A DNA stretch of 64,000 nt, from NCBI RefSeq assembly GCF_900451175.1, contig NZ_UGJJ01000001.1, positions 806,001 to 870,000 on the forward strand, given 5' to 3'. Below the pieces are notes generated by a model. That model was not told where the DNA came from. It did no database searches and saw only the letters and a list, made by a program, of their open reading frames with translations. The stretch is from Kingella potus. GTDB lineage: Bacteria > Pseudomonadota > Gammaproteobacteria > Burkholderiales > Neisseriaceae. The translations under genes and the position numbers were made by a program. This document shows positions 23,723 through 32,539 of the stretch, one piece after another (the first letter of the stretch is position 1; every line of letters begins with the position of its first letter).

Positions 23723-25270
23723 ATGGACAAATTTTGGAAACCCGTTTTCATTGCCGCTGCGGCCGCTGCCGGTGTGGCGTTTTTCATCCCGCACAGCGGG
23801 GCGGCGCAGGCCGCGCCCGTGCCGCAGATGCTCGCGCAGCTTCAAGATCCGCAGGGCCGTCCCGCCCCCCGTTTGGACAAAAACAAACCGACGCTGGTGA
23901 AATTTTGGGCAAGCTGGTGTCCGCTGTGCCTGTCCGAACTCGGCCACACCGAAAAATGGACGCAGGACAAGCGTTTCCAAGCGGCCAACCTGATTACCGT
24001 GGCCTCGCCCGGCTTTCTCGGCGAGAAAAAAGACGGCGACTTCCAAAAATGGTATGCCGGCCTCAATTATCCCAAGCTGCCCGTGGTCGCCGACAACGGC
24101 GGCACGATTGCCCAAAGCCTCAATGTCCGCGTGTACCCCTCGTGGGCGGTGCTCGACAAAAACGGCAATGTCGCCCGCATTGTCAAAGGCAGCATCAACG
24201 AAGCGCAGGCACTGGCCTTAATCGACAATCCCGAAGCCGACATAGGCCGTCTGAAAACACAGTTCAACACCCAAGACAAAGCGAAAGTGAAACCCATGAA
24301 TACCAAAACCATCTATCTGGCCGGCGGCTGCTTTTGGGGCTTGGAAGCCTATTTCCAACGCATCGACGGCGTGGCCGACGCGGTGTCGGGCTACGCCAAC
24401 GGCGGCACGAAAAACCCAAGCTATCAGGATGTAATCAACAACAGCGGCCACGCCGAAACGGTAAAAGTTACCTACGATGCGGACAAATTAAGCCTCGACG
24501 ACATACTGCAATACTACTTCCGCGTCATCGACCCCACCAGCCTCAACAAACAGGGCAACGACCGGGGCATCCAATACCGTACCGGCGTGTACTACACCGA
24601 CCCTGCCGAAAAAGCCGTGATTGAAAAAGCCTTCGCACGCGAGCAGAAAAAATACAGCCAGCCCGTCGTTGTAGAAAACCAGCCGCTGCAAAATTTCTAC
24701 GAAGCCGAGGAATACCATCAGGACTACCTGATTAAAAACCCCAACGGCTACTGCCACATCGACATCCGCAAAGCCGACGAACCGCTGCCGGGCAAAGCCG
24801 CACCGCAAGGCAAAGGCTTCAACGCCGCAAGCTACCACAAACCATCCGACGAAGAACTGCGCCGCCGCCTCACCCGCGAGCAATACGAAGTAACCCAGCA
24901 CGCGGCCACCGAATACGCGTTCAGCCACGAATACGACCACCTGTTCAAACCCGGCATTTATGTGGACATCGTCAGTGGCGAACCCCTGTTCAGCTCTGCC
25001 GACAAGTACGACTCCGGTTGCGGCTGGCCGAGCTTCACCAAACCCATCGAAGCCGCCGCCGTTACCGAACACAGCGACACGAGCTACAACATGGTGCGCA
25101 CCGAAGTACGCAGCCGCGCCGCCGATTCCCACCTCGGCCATGTGTTTCCCGACGGCCCCAAAGACAAAGGCGGCCTGCGCTACTGCATCAACGGCGCAAG
25201 CCTGAAATTCGTCCCGCTTGCCGAGATGGACGCGGCAGGCTACGGCGCATTGAAAAACACGGTGAAATAA
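23723..25270 (+). CDS. msrAB: Trifunctional thioredoxin/methionine-S- and R-sulfoxide reductase (MsrAB, PilB of Neisseria)
   Basis: 515-residue exported repair enzyme for oxidised methionine. The signal/anchor spans about 1-32. The thioredoxin-like domain has FWASWCPLC (Cys66 and Cys69). The MsrA domain starts with GGCFWG at about 201-206. The MsrB domain has CGWPSF near 432 and the catalytic Cys in RYCIN near 487. A DUS encodes the linker GRLKTQ (residues 175-180) between the thioredoxin and MsrA domains. Despite the old name PilB, the protein is not a pilus ATPase. The three-domain fusion is typical of Neisseriaceae. Confidence 0.96.
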   Translation: MDKFWKPVFIAAAAAAGVAFFIPHSGAAQAAPVPQMLAQLQDPQGRPAPRLDKNKPTLVKFWASWCPLCLSELGHTEKWTQDKRFQAANLITVASPGFLGEKKDGDFQKWYAGLNYPKLPVVADNGGTIAQSLNVRVYPSWAVLDKNGNVARIVKGSINEAQALALIDNPEADIGRLKTQFNTQDKAKVKPMNTKTIYLAGGCFWGLEAYFQRIDGVADAVSGYANGGTKNPSYQDVINNSGHAETVKVTYDADKLSLDDILQYYFRVIDPTSLNKQGNDRGIQYRTGVYYTDPAEKAVIEKAFAREQKKYSQPVVVENQPLQNFYEAEEYHQDYLIKNPNGYCHIDIRKADEPLPGKAAPQGKGFNAASYHKPSDEELRRRLTREQYEVTQHAATEYAFSHEYDHLFKPGIYVDIVSGEPLFSSADKYDSGCGWPSFTKPIEAAAVTEHSDTSYNMVRTEVRSRAADSHLGHVFPDGPKDKGGLRYCINGASLKFVPLAEMDAAGYGALKNTVK

Positions 25271-25287
25271 AGCCCTGCGGATCAAGC

Positions 25288-25322
25288 AGAGGCCGTCTGA
25301 AAACGCTTTTCAGACGGCCTCT
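25288..25322 (+). terminator. DUS hairpin terminator of msrAB
   Basis: AGAGGCCGTCTGAAAA..TTTTCAGACGGCCTCT with a very short loop, 20 bp past the stop. Confidence 0.65.
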
Positions 25323-25429
25323 GAATGCACGGAGGGCAAACGGTTAGCGGCAGACAATACAGCCGGCATACCGGTTTTTCTCTATGATTTTGCCTGCGAA
25401 GCCGTCAATACAGTCTGTAAGGAGACAGA

Positions 25430-26146
25430 ATGAGTCTGGAAAGTAAATTGAAGCAAGCCCTAGTCCTGTGGAACAAAGTGATGACCCCCGAGTTTGTGGC
25501 GGGACTTACCTCTACCGAAAGGTCGGAGAAGTTTCCGGCACACATAGTCTGCGATTGGCCGACCCCTGTCCCAATCGTGTTCGTTACCGAAGTGAATCTG
25601 GACTACGAACGCAAGCTGGCTGCCAAAGCCCGTGATGATTTTGAAAAGGCTGCCGAACGTTACCCCGAAATCAAGGCCAAGCTGTTCGACAGCGAAACGC
25701 AGGAAGAAGGCCTGCGGGAATTGGCCGGAAAAGCCCTGCTGGCGGGCCTGAAAATCAAGGCCAAAGACTCAGACCGCTGCGTCTATGTCTTGGGTTCCAA
25801 GCCGCCGTTCAAGCACGAGTGGGAGTTGTCAAGAACCTGCACCTTTGCTCCGATTACACCCTATCTGCACGAACTGCTGGGCTTGGGTTTCGTCTATCCG
25901 TTGCACCACTTGTTTGACCCCAAGTCAATCTGCGGACTGTCGGGCGAAGCCTTGGATTACAGGCAGAAGTTCAAAATCGAAGAGGCTTTCGAGCGTCGCC
26001 ATAAACGGTATAAGGCGAAAAGAATCCAGCAGGCCGAAGACATGCCTGACGGCTCGATTGACTTCGAGCTGTGCGGAGCCATACACGACGGCAAATGGCA
26101 CGTGCTGACCTTGCTGAAATCAAGGGAAGACGAAGCCGGAAGTTGA
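25430..26146 (+). CDS. Unrecognised cytoplasmic protein, possibly acquired
   Basis: 238 residues with no signal peptide or membrane segment. It is rich in Lys and Glu, with a helical stretch YERKLAAKARDDFEKAAERYPEIKAK split around residue 65 and two Cys (SRTCTF, SICGL). I do not recognise a family. Lys is often AAG and Leu TTG, unlike the AAA/CTG preference of neighbours, and the gene has no internal DUS. Both suggest a different origin. The start ATG follows TAAGGAGACAG, a strong ribosome-binding site. It stands alone between msrAB and xerC. Confidence 0.65.
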   Translation: MSLESKLKQALVLWNKVMTPEFVAGLTSTERSEKFPAHIVCDWPTPVPIVFVTEVNLDYERKLAAKARDDFEKAAERYPEIKAKLFDSETQEEGLRELAGKALLAGLKIKAKDSDRCVYVLGSKPPFKHEWELSRTCTFAPITPYLHELLGLGFVYPLHHLFDPKSICGLSGEALDYRQKFKIEEAFERRHKRYKAKRIQQAEDMPDGSIDFELCGAIHDGKWHVLTLLKSREDEAGS

Positions 26147-26502
26147 AGGGCAAACCAGCAGCCGCTTTGTCTCCTTCTATTTGACGGTGAAACAAAATAA
26201 AAAACGGGCATTTAATCCTTACCCGCCGGCCATACCGGTGAGGCCGTCTGAAAACAAGGCTGCGGACTTGGCAAACACTGCCTGCGGCGCATTTGCCCCT
26301 TGCACGCCCCTTCCTCCTGCCTGATGGCTTCCGCCCGCCGCGCCCCGAAGCACGCCGCATTCAGAAGATTTGCCAAGGCCGCAGGCGGCTGCGGGAATCT
26401 GTGTTTTGCGGCGTGTCCTTGTCTTTCAGACGGCCTCTGCCGCTTGCGCCGCACCCGCCCGCTTTGCTACCCTGCCGCCCGTTTCCCCAACCGCCCGCCG
26501 CC
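26147..26502. other. Intergenic region before xerC
   Basis: A single DUS at 26241-26252 and a reverse DUS near 26427-26438. No terminator hairpin clearly serves the upstream gene and I see no additional gene. Confidence 0.4.
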
Positions 26503-27390
26503 ATGACCCCCGCCGAATTTCTCTCCCGCCGCGAAGCCTATCTCGAAACCCTGCGGCAGCGGAACCGCTCGCCGCACACCCTCGCCGCCAGCCGCCGCGA
26601 CCTCGCCCAGCTTGCCGAACTGATGCCCGACCACGCCCGTCCCGTCAGCCGACAAGACTTTGCCGCCGCGCTGAAAAAGCTGTCGCAGCGCGGCACGGGC
26701 GAACGCAGCATGGCGCGCAAACTCTCCGTCTGGCGGCAGTATGCCGGCTATCTCGTGCACACCGGCCTGCTCGAAGCCAATCCCGCAGCTTCTCTGAAAG
26801 CCCCCAAAGCCCCGCAGCTTCTGCCCAAAGCCGTCGATGCCGAGCCGCTCAACACGCTGTTTGACCGCGCTCCGGCCGATGACGCGCTCGCCCTGCGCGA
26901 CCTTGCCCTGTTCGAGCTGCTCTACGGCAGCGGCCTGCGCGTGGCCGAAGCGCAGGGGCTGGATGTGGACGACGTGCTGATCGACGAAGGCTGGGCGGCG
27001 GTGCGCGGCAAAGGCGGCAGACACCGCCAAGTGCCGCTCACCGGCAAAAGTGCCGCCGCCCTCCGCGCCTATCTGCCGCAGCGCACCGCCGCCGCCGGCG
27101 AAACCGCCCTGTTTACCAACCGCAGCGGCCGCCGTCTCGGCATCCGCCAAATCCAAAACCGCCTGCGCGACTGGGCGGTGGAAAACGGCAGCCCGCAGCA
27201 TTTGAGCCCGCATATGCTGCGCCACAGCTATGCCAGCCATCTTTTGCAGTCGTGCGGCAACATCCGCGCCGTGCAGGAGCTGCTCGGCCATGCCGACCTT
27301 TCCGCCACGCAGATTTACACCAAACTCGATTTCGCCCGCATGGCCGAAGCCTACGACCGCGCCCATCCGCGTGCGAAACGGAAAAAATAG
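26503..27390 (+). CDS. xerC: Tyrosine recombinase XerC
   Basis: Site-specific recombinase resolving chromosome dimers at dif together with XerD, 295 residues. The N-terminal SAM-like domain is about 1-90. The full catalytic set is visible: Arg146 (GSGLRVAE), Lys170 (RGKGGRH), His237 and Arg240 (HMLRHSYASH), His263 (LGHADL) and nucleophile Tyr272 (QIYTKLD). The ATG at 26503 matches the family start; the longer frame is unlikely. It is called XerC over XerD on overall character, and no phage context is seen. Confidence 0.92.
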   Translation: MTPAEFLSRREAYLETLRQRNRSPHTLAASRRDLAQLAELMPDHARPVSRQDFAAALKKLSQRGTGERSMARKLSVWRQYAGYLVHTGLLEANPAASLKAPKAPQLLPKAVDAEPLNTLFDRAPADDALALRDLALFELLYGSGLRVAEAQGLDVDDVLIDEGWAAVRGKGGRHRQVPLTGKSAAALRAYLPQRTAAAGETALFTNRSGRRLGIRQIQNRLRDWAVENGSPQHLSPHMLRHSYASHLLQSCGNIRAVQELLGHADLSATQIYTKLDFARMAEAYDRAHPRAKRKK

Positions 27391-27427
27391 GACAGGGCGC
27401 GTTGGTGCAGGGCGATAGGCCATCAAA

Positions 27428-27467
27428 AGGCCGTCTGAAAACCCGTTTGCGGATTTTCAGACGGCCT
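27428..27467 (+). terminator. DUS hairpin terminator of xerC
   Basis: AAAAGGCCGTCTGAAAA..TTTTCAGACGGCCTTTG, 38 bp past the stop. Confidence 0.65.
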
Positions 27468-27630
27468 TTGTTCCCTTACGCCTGCGGAGGGAAGATTAGA
27501 TGTAGAAAGAATGCAGGCTTGTTGCGGAAACTTGATTCCCTCCCCCGCGCGGGCGCAGGGGAGGGAGTAGGTTCGCGGCGGATTCATCGGTTTTCAGACG
27601 GCCTCTGTCTTTTGTCCTGCCGTATCCCGC

Positions 27631-27731
27631 GTAGGGTGTGTCGCCAAAGCGACGCACGCGTTCCCCTCATGCCGAAACGAAAAGCCGTGCAATCTCCGTA
27701 ACCGCGTGCGTGGCAGAGCCACACACCCTAC
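27631..27731. repeat. Inverted pair of REP-like palindromes
   Basis: Forward copy 27631-27660 (GTAGGGTGTGTCGC-CAAA-GCGACGCACGCG) and reverse copy 27702-27731 (CCGCGTGCGTGGC-AGA-GCCACACACCCTAC). The stem bases differ between copies but co-vary (TCGC/GCGA against TGGC/GCCA). Confidence 0.7.
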
Positions 27732-27742
27732 ATAAACGGCAG

Positions 27743-27783
27743 AGGCCGTCTGAAAAAATGGAAGCCGCATTTTCAGACGGCCT
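27743..27783. repeat. DUS inverted pair
   Basis: DUS 27743-27754 and complement 27772-27783, between REP-like copies. Confidence 0.65.
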
Positions 27784-27808
27784 TACTTTCCACTTGTCAG
27801 AATCCCGT

Positions 27809-27837
27809 GTAGGGTGTGTCGCACGGCGACGCACGCG
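27809..27837 (+). repeat. REP-like palindrome
   Basis: GTAGGGTGTGTCGC-ACG-GCGACGCACGCG, 19 bp before the psd terminator hairpin. Confidence 0.6.
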
Positions 27838-27855
27838 TTTCCAAATATAGCGAAA

Positions 27856-27894
27856 AGGCCGTCTGAAACCGTGCAACAGGTTTTCAGACGGCCT
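27856..27894 (-). terminator. DUS hairpin overlapping the psd stop
   Basis: Paired DUS 27856-27867 / 27883-27894. The psd stop codon (27886-27884) lies in the right-hand copy. Confidence 0.6.
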
Positions 27895-28786
27895 CTGCCC
27901 TTTCGCCGAGCAGCGCACCCATGCGGACGGGTGCGCCGGGGCGCAGGGTGTCGTTGAGACGGACGCTGCCTTGCGGGAAAAGGTTGATCACGGTGGAGCC
28001 GAGGCGGAACGCGCCCATTTCCTGTCCTTTTTCGAGTTTGACCGCATCCGCGCCGTCGGCCGGATAGAGCCATTGCAGGACGGTTTGCGGACGCGGGGGA
28101 TTGACAACCCCCGCCCATACGGTGCTGATGCTGGCGGTTACGGTGGCGCCGACGAGTATCTGCACCATGCTGCCGAAGCCGGTGTCGAACACGCAGATGA
28201 GGCGTTCGTTGCGGGCGAAGAGGTTGGGGATGTGCTGCGCGAGAAAGGGATTGACGGAATAAAGCTCGCCCGGAACGTAGATCATGCGGCGCAGGGTGGC
28301 GGCGCAGGGCATATGGACGCGGTGGTAGTCGCGCGGGGAAAGGTAAGTCGTGAGGAAGAGGCCGTCTGAAAATTCGGCGGCGAGGGCGGCATCGCCGGCG
28401 AGGAGCTCGAGGGCGGAGAAGCTGTGTCCTTTGGCCTGGATGAGGCGGCCGGCCTCTATCGCTCCGGCTTCGCTGACGCAGCCGTCGGCGGGCAGGCAGA
28501 GGGCGGCGGGGTTTGCATCAATCGGGCGGGCATCCGCTTTGAGCGGGCGGATGAAAAATTCGTTGAAGCTGGCATAGTCGCCGGCGCGGCTTTTTTCGGC
28601 TTCGGACATATCGACTTTGTAGCGGGCGGCGAAGGCTTTGACGGCAAGGGTGGTCAGCACGCCCCAGCGGCGTTCGGCCAGCCAGCCGGCGGCGCGGGTA
28701 ACGGCAAGCTGGGGCAGGAGGTAGTGGAGGGCGGTTTTGGCGCGTTGCGGGTAGCTCGGCTTGGGATAGGGGCGCAGTTCGGACAT
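27884..28786 (-). CDS. psd: Phosphatidylserine decarboxylase proenzyme
   Basis: Inner-membrane enzyme making phosphatidylethanolamine, 300 residues before self-cleavage. The autocatalytic LGST site is near residues 262-265 and would yield a beta chain and a short pyruvoyl alpha chain. FFIRPLK, PADGCVSE, LSPRDYHRVHMP and VGATVTASIST are family segments. The start at 28786 (MSELRPYPKP) is more plausible than the longer frame. The protein ends EAV-stop, encoded by the reverse complement of a DUS. Another DUS encodes FSDGLF near residue 140. Confidence 0.95.
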   Translation of the reverse strand: MSELRPYPKPSYPQRAKTALHYLLPQLAVTRAAGWLAERRWGVLTTLAVKAFAARYKVDMSEAEKSRAGDYASFNEFFIRPLKADARPIDANPAALCLPADGCVSEAGAIEAGRLIQAKGHSFSALELLAGDAALAAEFSDGLFLTTYLSPRDYHRVHMPCAATLRRMIYVPGELYSVNPFLAQHIPNLFARNERLICVFDTGFGSMVQILVGATVTASISTVWAGVVNPPRPQTVLQWLYPADGADAVKLEKGQEMGAFRLGSTVINLFPQGSVRLNDTLRPGAPVRMGALLGERAEAV

Positions 28787-29006
28787 CGGTTTTCCTGATG
28801 GTGTGTGTGAAAGCGGCGAGTATAGCAAATCGCGGAAAAAGCCGTCCGCACGCACGGGCGCGGCGCGGTTTGATTTGCATTAAATCTGTGCCATACCGCG
28901 CCACACGGCGGCGTTTTTTTGCTATCCTTGCCGCGTTTTGTGTCAGGCACAGCGGCATTTGCGCCTTTCACGTTTTGCCCAGCCCTTATGAAAAAGGAGA
29001 ACCGAA

Positions 29007-30191
29007 ATGAGCAAGCACTCGGACATCGTCGTCGTCGGCGCAGGCCCGGCCGGACTGAGCTTCGCCCGCACGCTGGACGGCAGCGGCCTTTCCGTTACCA
29101 TCGTGGAAAAAGCCCCTTTGGAAAGCATCGCAAACCCCGCCTACGACGGGCGCGAAATCGCGCTGACGCATTTGTCGAAGGAAATCATGGAGCGGCTGGG
29201 CATTTGGCAGCGCGTGCCGGAAGACGAAATCTACCGTCTCAAAGATGCGAAAGTGTGGAACGGCTCTTCGTCCTACCAGCTCTATTTCCCGCAGCCGACC
29301 AAGGCGCGCGGCGGCGAAACCGACCGGCTGGGCAACCTGATTTCCAACCACAACATCCGCCGTGCCGCCTATGAAGCGGTGAAAGGTCAGGAAAACGTAA
29401 ACATCCTTTCCGGCGTGGGCGTGAAAGAAGCCCGCACCACCGACACCCAGGCCTACCTCACTTTGGACAACGGCGAAGAGCTGACCGCCCGCCTCCTGGT
29501 TGCCGCCGACAGCCGCTTTTCGCAAACCCGCCGCCAGATTGGCATTTCCGCCGATATGCACGACTTCGGGCGCACCGTCATCGTCTGCCGTTTCAAACAC
29601 GAAATCTCCAACCAACACACCGCCGTCGAATTTTTCCAATACGGCCGCACCCTCGCCCTGCTGCCGTTGGAAGAGCACCTGACCAACTGCGTCATCACCA
29701 TCGACAGCGACAAAGCCGGCAGCCTGCTCGCACTCAGCCCCGAAGAATTTGCCGCCGACCTTGAAAAACAGCTCGGCTTCAGGCTGGGCAAAATGGAACA
29801 GGCCGGCACCCTGCACACCTACCCGCTGGTGGGCGTACACGCCGGCCGCTTCTACGCCCCACGCGCCGCCCTGATCGGCGATGCCGCCGTCGGTATGCAC
29901 CCCGTAACCGCCCACGGCTTCAACCTCGGCCTCGAAAGCGCGGACATTCTCGGCAAACTCGTCGTGCAGGCCGCGCAAAACGGCCGCGACATCGGCGCGT
30001 CCTCCCTGCTCGAACGCTACAATGCCAAACACCAGATCAATACCCGCCCGCTTTACCACGGCACCAACGCCATGGTGAAGCTCTTTACCAACGAAGCCGC
30101 CCCCGCCAAGCTCCTGCGCAGCCTCGTCCTGCGCGTCAGCAACAACCTGCCGCCGGTGAAAAAACTGATTACCCGCCAGCTCACAGGCTGA
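29007..30191 (+). CDS. ubiM: FAD-dependent ubiquinone-biosynthesis hydroxylase, UbiM-like
   Basis: 394-residue UbiH/UbiF/COQ6-family flavin monooxygenase. The FAD dinucleotide fold is DIVVVGAGPAGLSFA (residues 6-20) and the second FAD motif is AALIGDAAVGMHPVTAHGFNLGLES near 290-315. It hydroxylates the ubiquinone ring. The UbiM assignment (the broad enzyme described in Neisseria) rests on the genus and on PAYDGREIALTHLS. UbiH or UbiF function cannot be excluded by eye. The start follows AAAAAGGAGAACCGAA. A DUS hairpin closes the gene. Confidence 0.85.
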   Translation: MSKHSDIVVVGAGPAGLSFARTLDGSGLSVTIVEKAPLESIANPAYDGREIALTHLSKEIMERLGIWQRVPEDEIYRLKDAKVWNGSSSYQLYFPQPTKARGGETDRLGNLISNHNIRRAAYEAVKGQENVNILSGVGVKEARTTDTQAYLTLDNGEELTARLLVAADSRFSQTRRQIGISADMHDFGRTVIVCRFKHEISNQHTAVEFFQYGRTLALLPLEEHLTNCVITIDSDKAGSLLALSPEEFAADLEKQLGFRLGKMEQAGTLHTYPLVGVHAGRFYAPRAALIGDAAVGMHPVTAHGFNLGLESADILGKLVVQAAQNGRDIGASSLLERYNAKHQINTRPLYHGTNAMVKLFTNEAAPAKLLRSLVLRVSNNLPPVKKLITRQLTG

Positions 30192-30214
30192 ACACCGCCG
30201 CCACGGCACGGCAG

Positions 30215-30254
30215 AGGCCGTCTGAAAACCGTTTTGCAGGTTTTCAGACGGCCT
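30215..30254 (+). terminator. DUS hairpin terminator of ubiM
   Basis: Paired DUS 30215-30226 / 30243-30254, 23 bp past the stop. Confidence 0.6.
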
Positions 30255-30290
30255 TCCGTTTTTATACCGTTCCCGCCGCTGCCCGTCGGG

Positions 30291-30363
30291 CAGGGTGTGC
30301 CGCCCAAGCGGCGTATGCAATCTCCTCTACCAAAGTAGGGTGTGCCGCACAGCGACGCACGCG
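30291..30363 (+). repeat. Two REP-like palindromes in direct orientation
   Basis: A decayed copy (30291-30318, right arm GCGGCGTATGC) and an intact copy (30335-30363, GTAGGGTGTGCCGC-ACA-GCGACGCACGCG). Confidence 0.55.
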
Positions 30364-30418
30364 TTTTTTGCTTCGTAGCGGATTTGCCTTTCCGAAGGGA
30401 CAGACAGCGCAATATATA

Positions 30419-30479
30419 AGGCCGTCTGAAAACACAGTGTCGGCGAAACAAAACGGCATAACAGATTTTCAGACGGCCT
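30419..30479. repeat. DUS inverted pair with 37-base spacer
   Basis: DUS 30419-30430 and complement 30468-30479. The wide loop makes an efficient terminator less likely. Confidence 0.55.
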
Positions 30480-30606
30480 CCTGCAATACGGCCGCCGCCT
30501 TCCCCGCAACGCCTCTGCGCAGCCAAAGAGACGGACGGCAGCAGCTTCCCGCCGCCGCCGTTTTCCGTTACAGTCCGCCGTTTCCGCAACCCAAGCCCGT
30601 CCGCCC

Positions 30607-31530
30607 ATGAAACGCCTGCTCCCCGCACTCGCCCTGCTGCCCGCGCTGGCCGCCGCCGCAACGCCCGTCAATCCCGAAGTCTACCGCCGCGCCGACACCT
30701 CCGTACTCACAGCCGCCCACACCGGCTACACCTTCCGCACCCTCGACATGGCCGACGCGGCCGGGCAGCCCTACCGCATCTTCGTCGGCATCCCATCCGC
30801 CCCGCCGCCCGCCGCAGGCTATCCCGCCCTCTACGCCCTCGACGGCAATGCCGTACTCGAATACCTGGACGCAGACACATTGCGCAGTTTGCCAAACCCG
30901 CCGCTGCTGGTGTTGGCGGGCTATCCCACCGCGCTGCGTTTCGACACCGCCCGCCGCGCCTACGACTACACCCCGCCCGACGAAAACGGACAAAGCATGG
31001 CCGACCCGCTCTCAGAAGGCCGCCGCAACGGCGGCGCACCCGCGCTGCTCGACTTCATCGAACACAGCCTGCGCCCGCAAATCGCCGCCATCGCCAAAAC
31101 CGACCCGCAGCGGCAAACCCTGTGGGGACACTCCTACGGCGGCCTGTTCGTCTTCTACACCCTGTTTGAAAAACCGCACACCTTCACACATTACGCCGCC
31201 GCCGACCCCGCCCTCTGGTGGCACAGCGGCCAAATGCTGCACCGCGCCGAACGCGCCCTGCGGCAGGACGGAGTCTTAACCGATCGCAGCGTGCGCATCG
31301 ACAAGAGCGGCGCACAGGAACAAAAACAGCCGGCCGATGCGCAGCAGGCCGCCATGCTCGCCCGCCGTGCCGCCGCCCTGCGCGCCGTACCGCCCGATGC
31401 CGCCGCACAACTCGCCGCAAAGCTGCGTCCGCATACGCGCGACACCGCCTACCATGCCTATCCCGAAGCCACCCACGGCCGCCTGTTCGGCCTGTCCTTC
31501 AAACAAACTTTGGCCGACACGGCGCGTTGA
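30607..31530 (+). CDS. Exported alpha/beta-hydrolase esterase (IroE/YbbA-like)
   Basis: 307-residue serine esterase with a signal peptide (about 1-18, ALAAAA). GHSYGG puts the nucleophile at Ser176; DPALWW (near 205) and EATHG (near 290) supply candidate acid and His. YPALYALDGNAVLEYL is typical of the siderophore-esterase branch (IroE, BesA, PelA). The substrate is unknown and no siderophore genes are adjacent. The start is the only ATG giving a signal peptide, though the ribosome-binding site is weak. Confidence 0.78.
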   Translation: MKRLLPALALLPALAAAATPVNPEVYRRADTSVLTAAHTGYTFRTLDMADAAGQPYRIFVGIPSAPPPAAGYPALYALDGNAVLEYLDADTLRSLPNPPLLVLAGYPTALRFDTARRAYDYTPPDENGQSMADPLSEGRRNGGAPALLDFIEHSLRPQIAAIAKTDPQRQTLWGHSYGGLFVFYTLFEKPHTFTHYAAADPALWWHSGQMLHRAERALRQDGVLTDRSVRIDKSGAQEQKQPADAQQAAMLARRAAALRAVPPDAAAQLAAKLRPHTRDTAYHAYPEATHGRLFGLSFKQTLADTAR

Positions 31531-31556
31531 AATGCCGCACGGCCAAATGAATAAAG

Positions 31557-31594
31557 AGGCCGTCTGAAAGCCAAAAAAGGTTTTCAGACGGCCT
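31557..31594 (+). terminator. DUS hairpin terminator of esterase gene
   Basis: AGAGGCCGTCTGAAA..TTTCAGACGGCCTCTT, 26 bp past the stop. Confidence 0.65.
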
Positions 31595-31731
31595 CTTCGA
31601 TTGCCATACACCGCACCCAGCCGCCGCATGACACGAAAAACAACCGCAAATCCTGCCGTCATCCTGCGGCCGCACACTTTCGCTAAACTGCCGCGCCTTT
31701 ATTCCGCAACAAACCGAAAAGGAAAGACAAA

Positions 31732-32172
31732 ATGTCAATCAAACAAGAATTTAGAGACTTCATCATGCGCGGCAACGTCGTCGATCTGGCGGTGGGTATG
31801 GTAGTGGGCACGGCCTTCTCCGGCATCGTCAAATCGCTGGTGGACGATGTCATCATGCCCCCCATCGGCCTGCTGATCGGCGGCGTGGACTTCTCCAACC
31901 TATTCATCACCCTGAAAGACGGAGCCTCCGTTCCCGACGGCGGCTATGCCTCCCTGGCCGCCGCCAAAGCTGCCGGTGCGGTTACCCTCAATATCGGCCT
32001 GTTCATCAACAGCATCATCAGCTTCCTCATCATCGCCTCGGCCATTTTCGCCGTGGTCAAAGCCCTCAACACCCTGAAAAGCAAAGTCGAAAGCCATGCC
32101 GACGACGCACTCGCCGAGCCTTCCGAAGAAGTGCTGCTGCTGCGCGACATCCGCGACGCGCTGAAAAAATAA
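31732..32172 (+). CDS. mscL: Large-conductance mechanosensitive channel
   Basis: Inner-membrane emergency osmotic valve, 146 residues with two transmembrane helices (about 15-43 and 78-105). It opens MSIKQEFRDFIMRGNVVDLAVGMVVG, the family N-terminus, and ends with the cytoplasmic helix EVLLLRDIRDALKK. The last gene before the pilin tandem array. Confidence 0.97.
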   Translation: MSIKQEFRDFIMRGNVVDLAVGMVVGTAFSGIVKSLVDDVIMPPIGLLIGGVDFSNLFITLKDGASVPDGGYASLAAAKAAGAVTLNIGLFINSIISFLIIASAIFAVVKALNTLKSKVESHADDALAEPSEEVLLLRDIRDALKK

Positions 32173-32197
32173 ACGCTGTCCTACTAAATCTTCCTGC

Positions 32198-32229
32198 AGG
32201 CCGTCTGAAAGCGCATATTCAGACGGTCT
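32198..32229 (+). terminator. DUS-type hairpin terminator of mscL with one mismatched arm
   Basis: AGGCCGTCTGAA (32198-32209) pairs with TTCAGACGGTCT (32218-32229). One base differs from the DUS complement, leaving a G-T pair; TTTGTTTT follows. Confidence 0.65.
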
Positions 32230-32275
32230 TTGTTTTAAAGCGGCATCCGGATTGGGGCACTTGGAATCTTTACGG

Positions 32276-32341
32276 CTGACAAAAGCCGTCATGCTGACGC
32301 AATGCGGCCTTATGCCGTTGCGCTAAAAAGTCAGAACTGAC
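32276..32341 (+). promoter_or_regulatory. Possible activator-binding region upstream of the pilin promoter
   Basis: Three CTGAC repeats (32276, 32294, 32337) lie 120-180 bp upstream of the sigma-54 promoter, a usual distance for an enhancer-binding regulator such as PilR. An AT-rich tract (about 32395-32440) between them and the promoter could bend DNA. Regulator identity is inference. Confidence 0.35.
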
Positions 32342-32453
32342 GCGAAAATGCAGTTTATACCTATACTGCCAGCGGAAGGTATGCTTAGTGCGTTAAAATT
32401 AAAAAATCATATAAAACATAAAGATAAATAAGGAAAGCAGTCAAAATTGTCCG

Positions 32454-32471
32454 CTGGCACGGGCATTGCTT
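32454..32471 (+). promoter_or_regulatory. Sigma-54 promoter of pilin 1, unit 1
   Basis: CTGGCACGGGCATTGCTT matches the sigma-54 consensus at every conserved base, with the -24 GG (32456-32457) and -12 GC (32468-32469) at the required spacing. The predicted start near 32481 leaves a leader of about 165 nt. Confidence 0.9.
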
Positions 32472-32539
32472 GAAACATTTCATCCGCAACGGGCAGCGTA
32501 AAAAGCAAAGCCCGCAGGAAACAAAGTTTTAAAAGATGT

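Larger units (their letters stand above)
27391..27883. other. Intergenic region xerC/psd with DUS and REP-like repeats
   Basis: Convergent genes are separated by 493 bp holding the xerC terminator, a single reverse DUS near 27594, the repeats listed separately, and a DUS pair at 27743-27783. No gene seen. Confidence 0.6.
30192..30606. other. Intergenic region ubiM/esterase
   Basis: Two DUS pairs (30215-30254 and 30419-30479) and two REP-like elements fill most of the 415 bp. No gene seen. Confidence 0.6.

Noticed and set aside
26503..27390. Integrase of an integrated element
   Set aside because: Length, motifs and lack of attachment sites or cargo fit housekeeping XerC.
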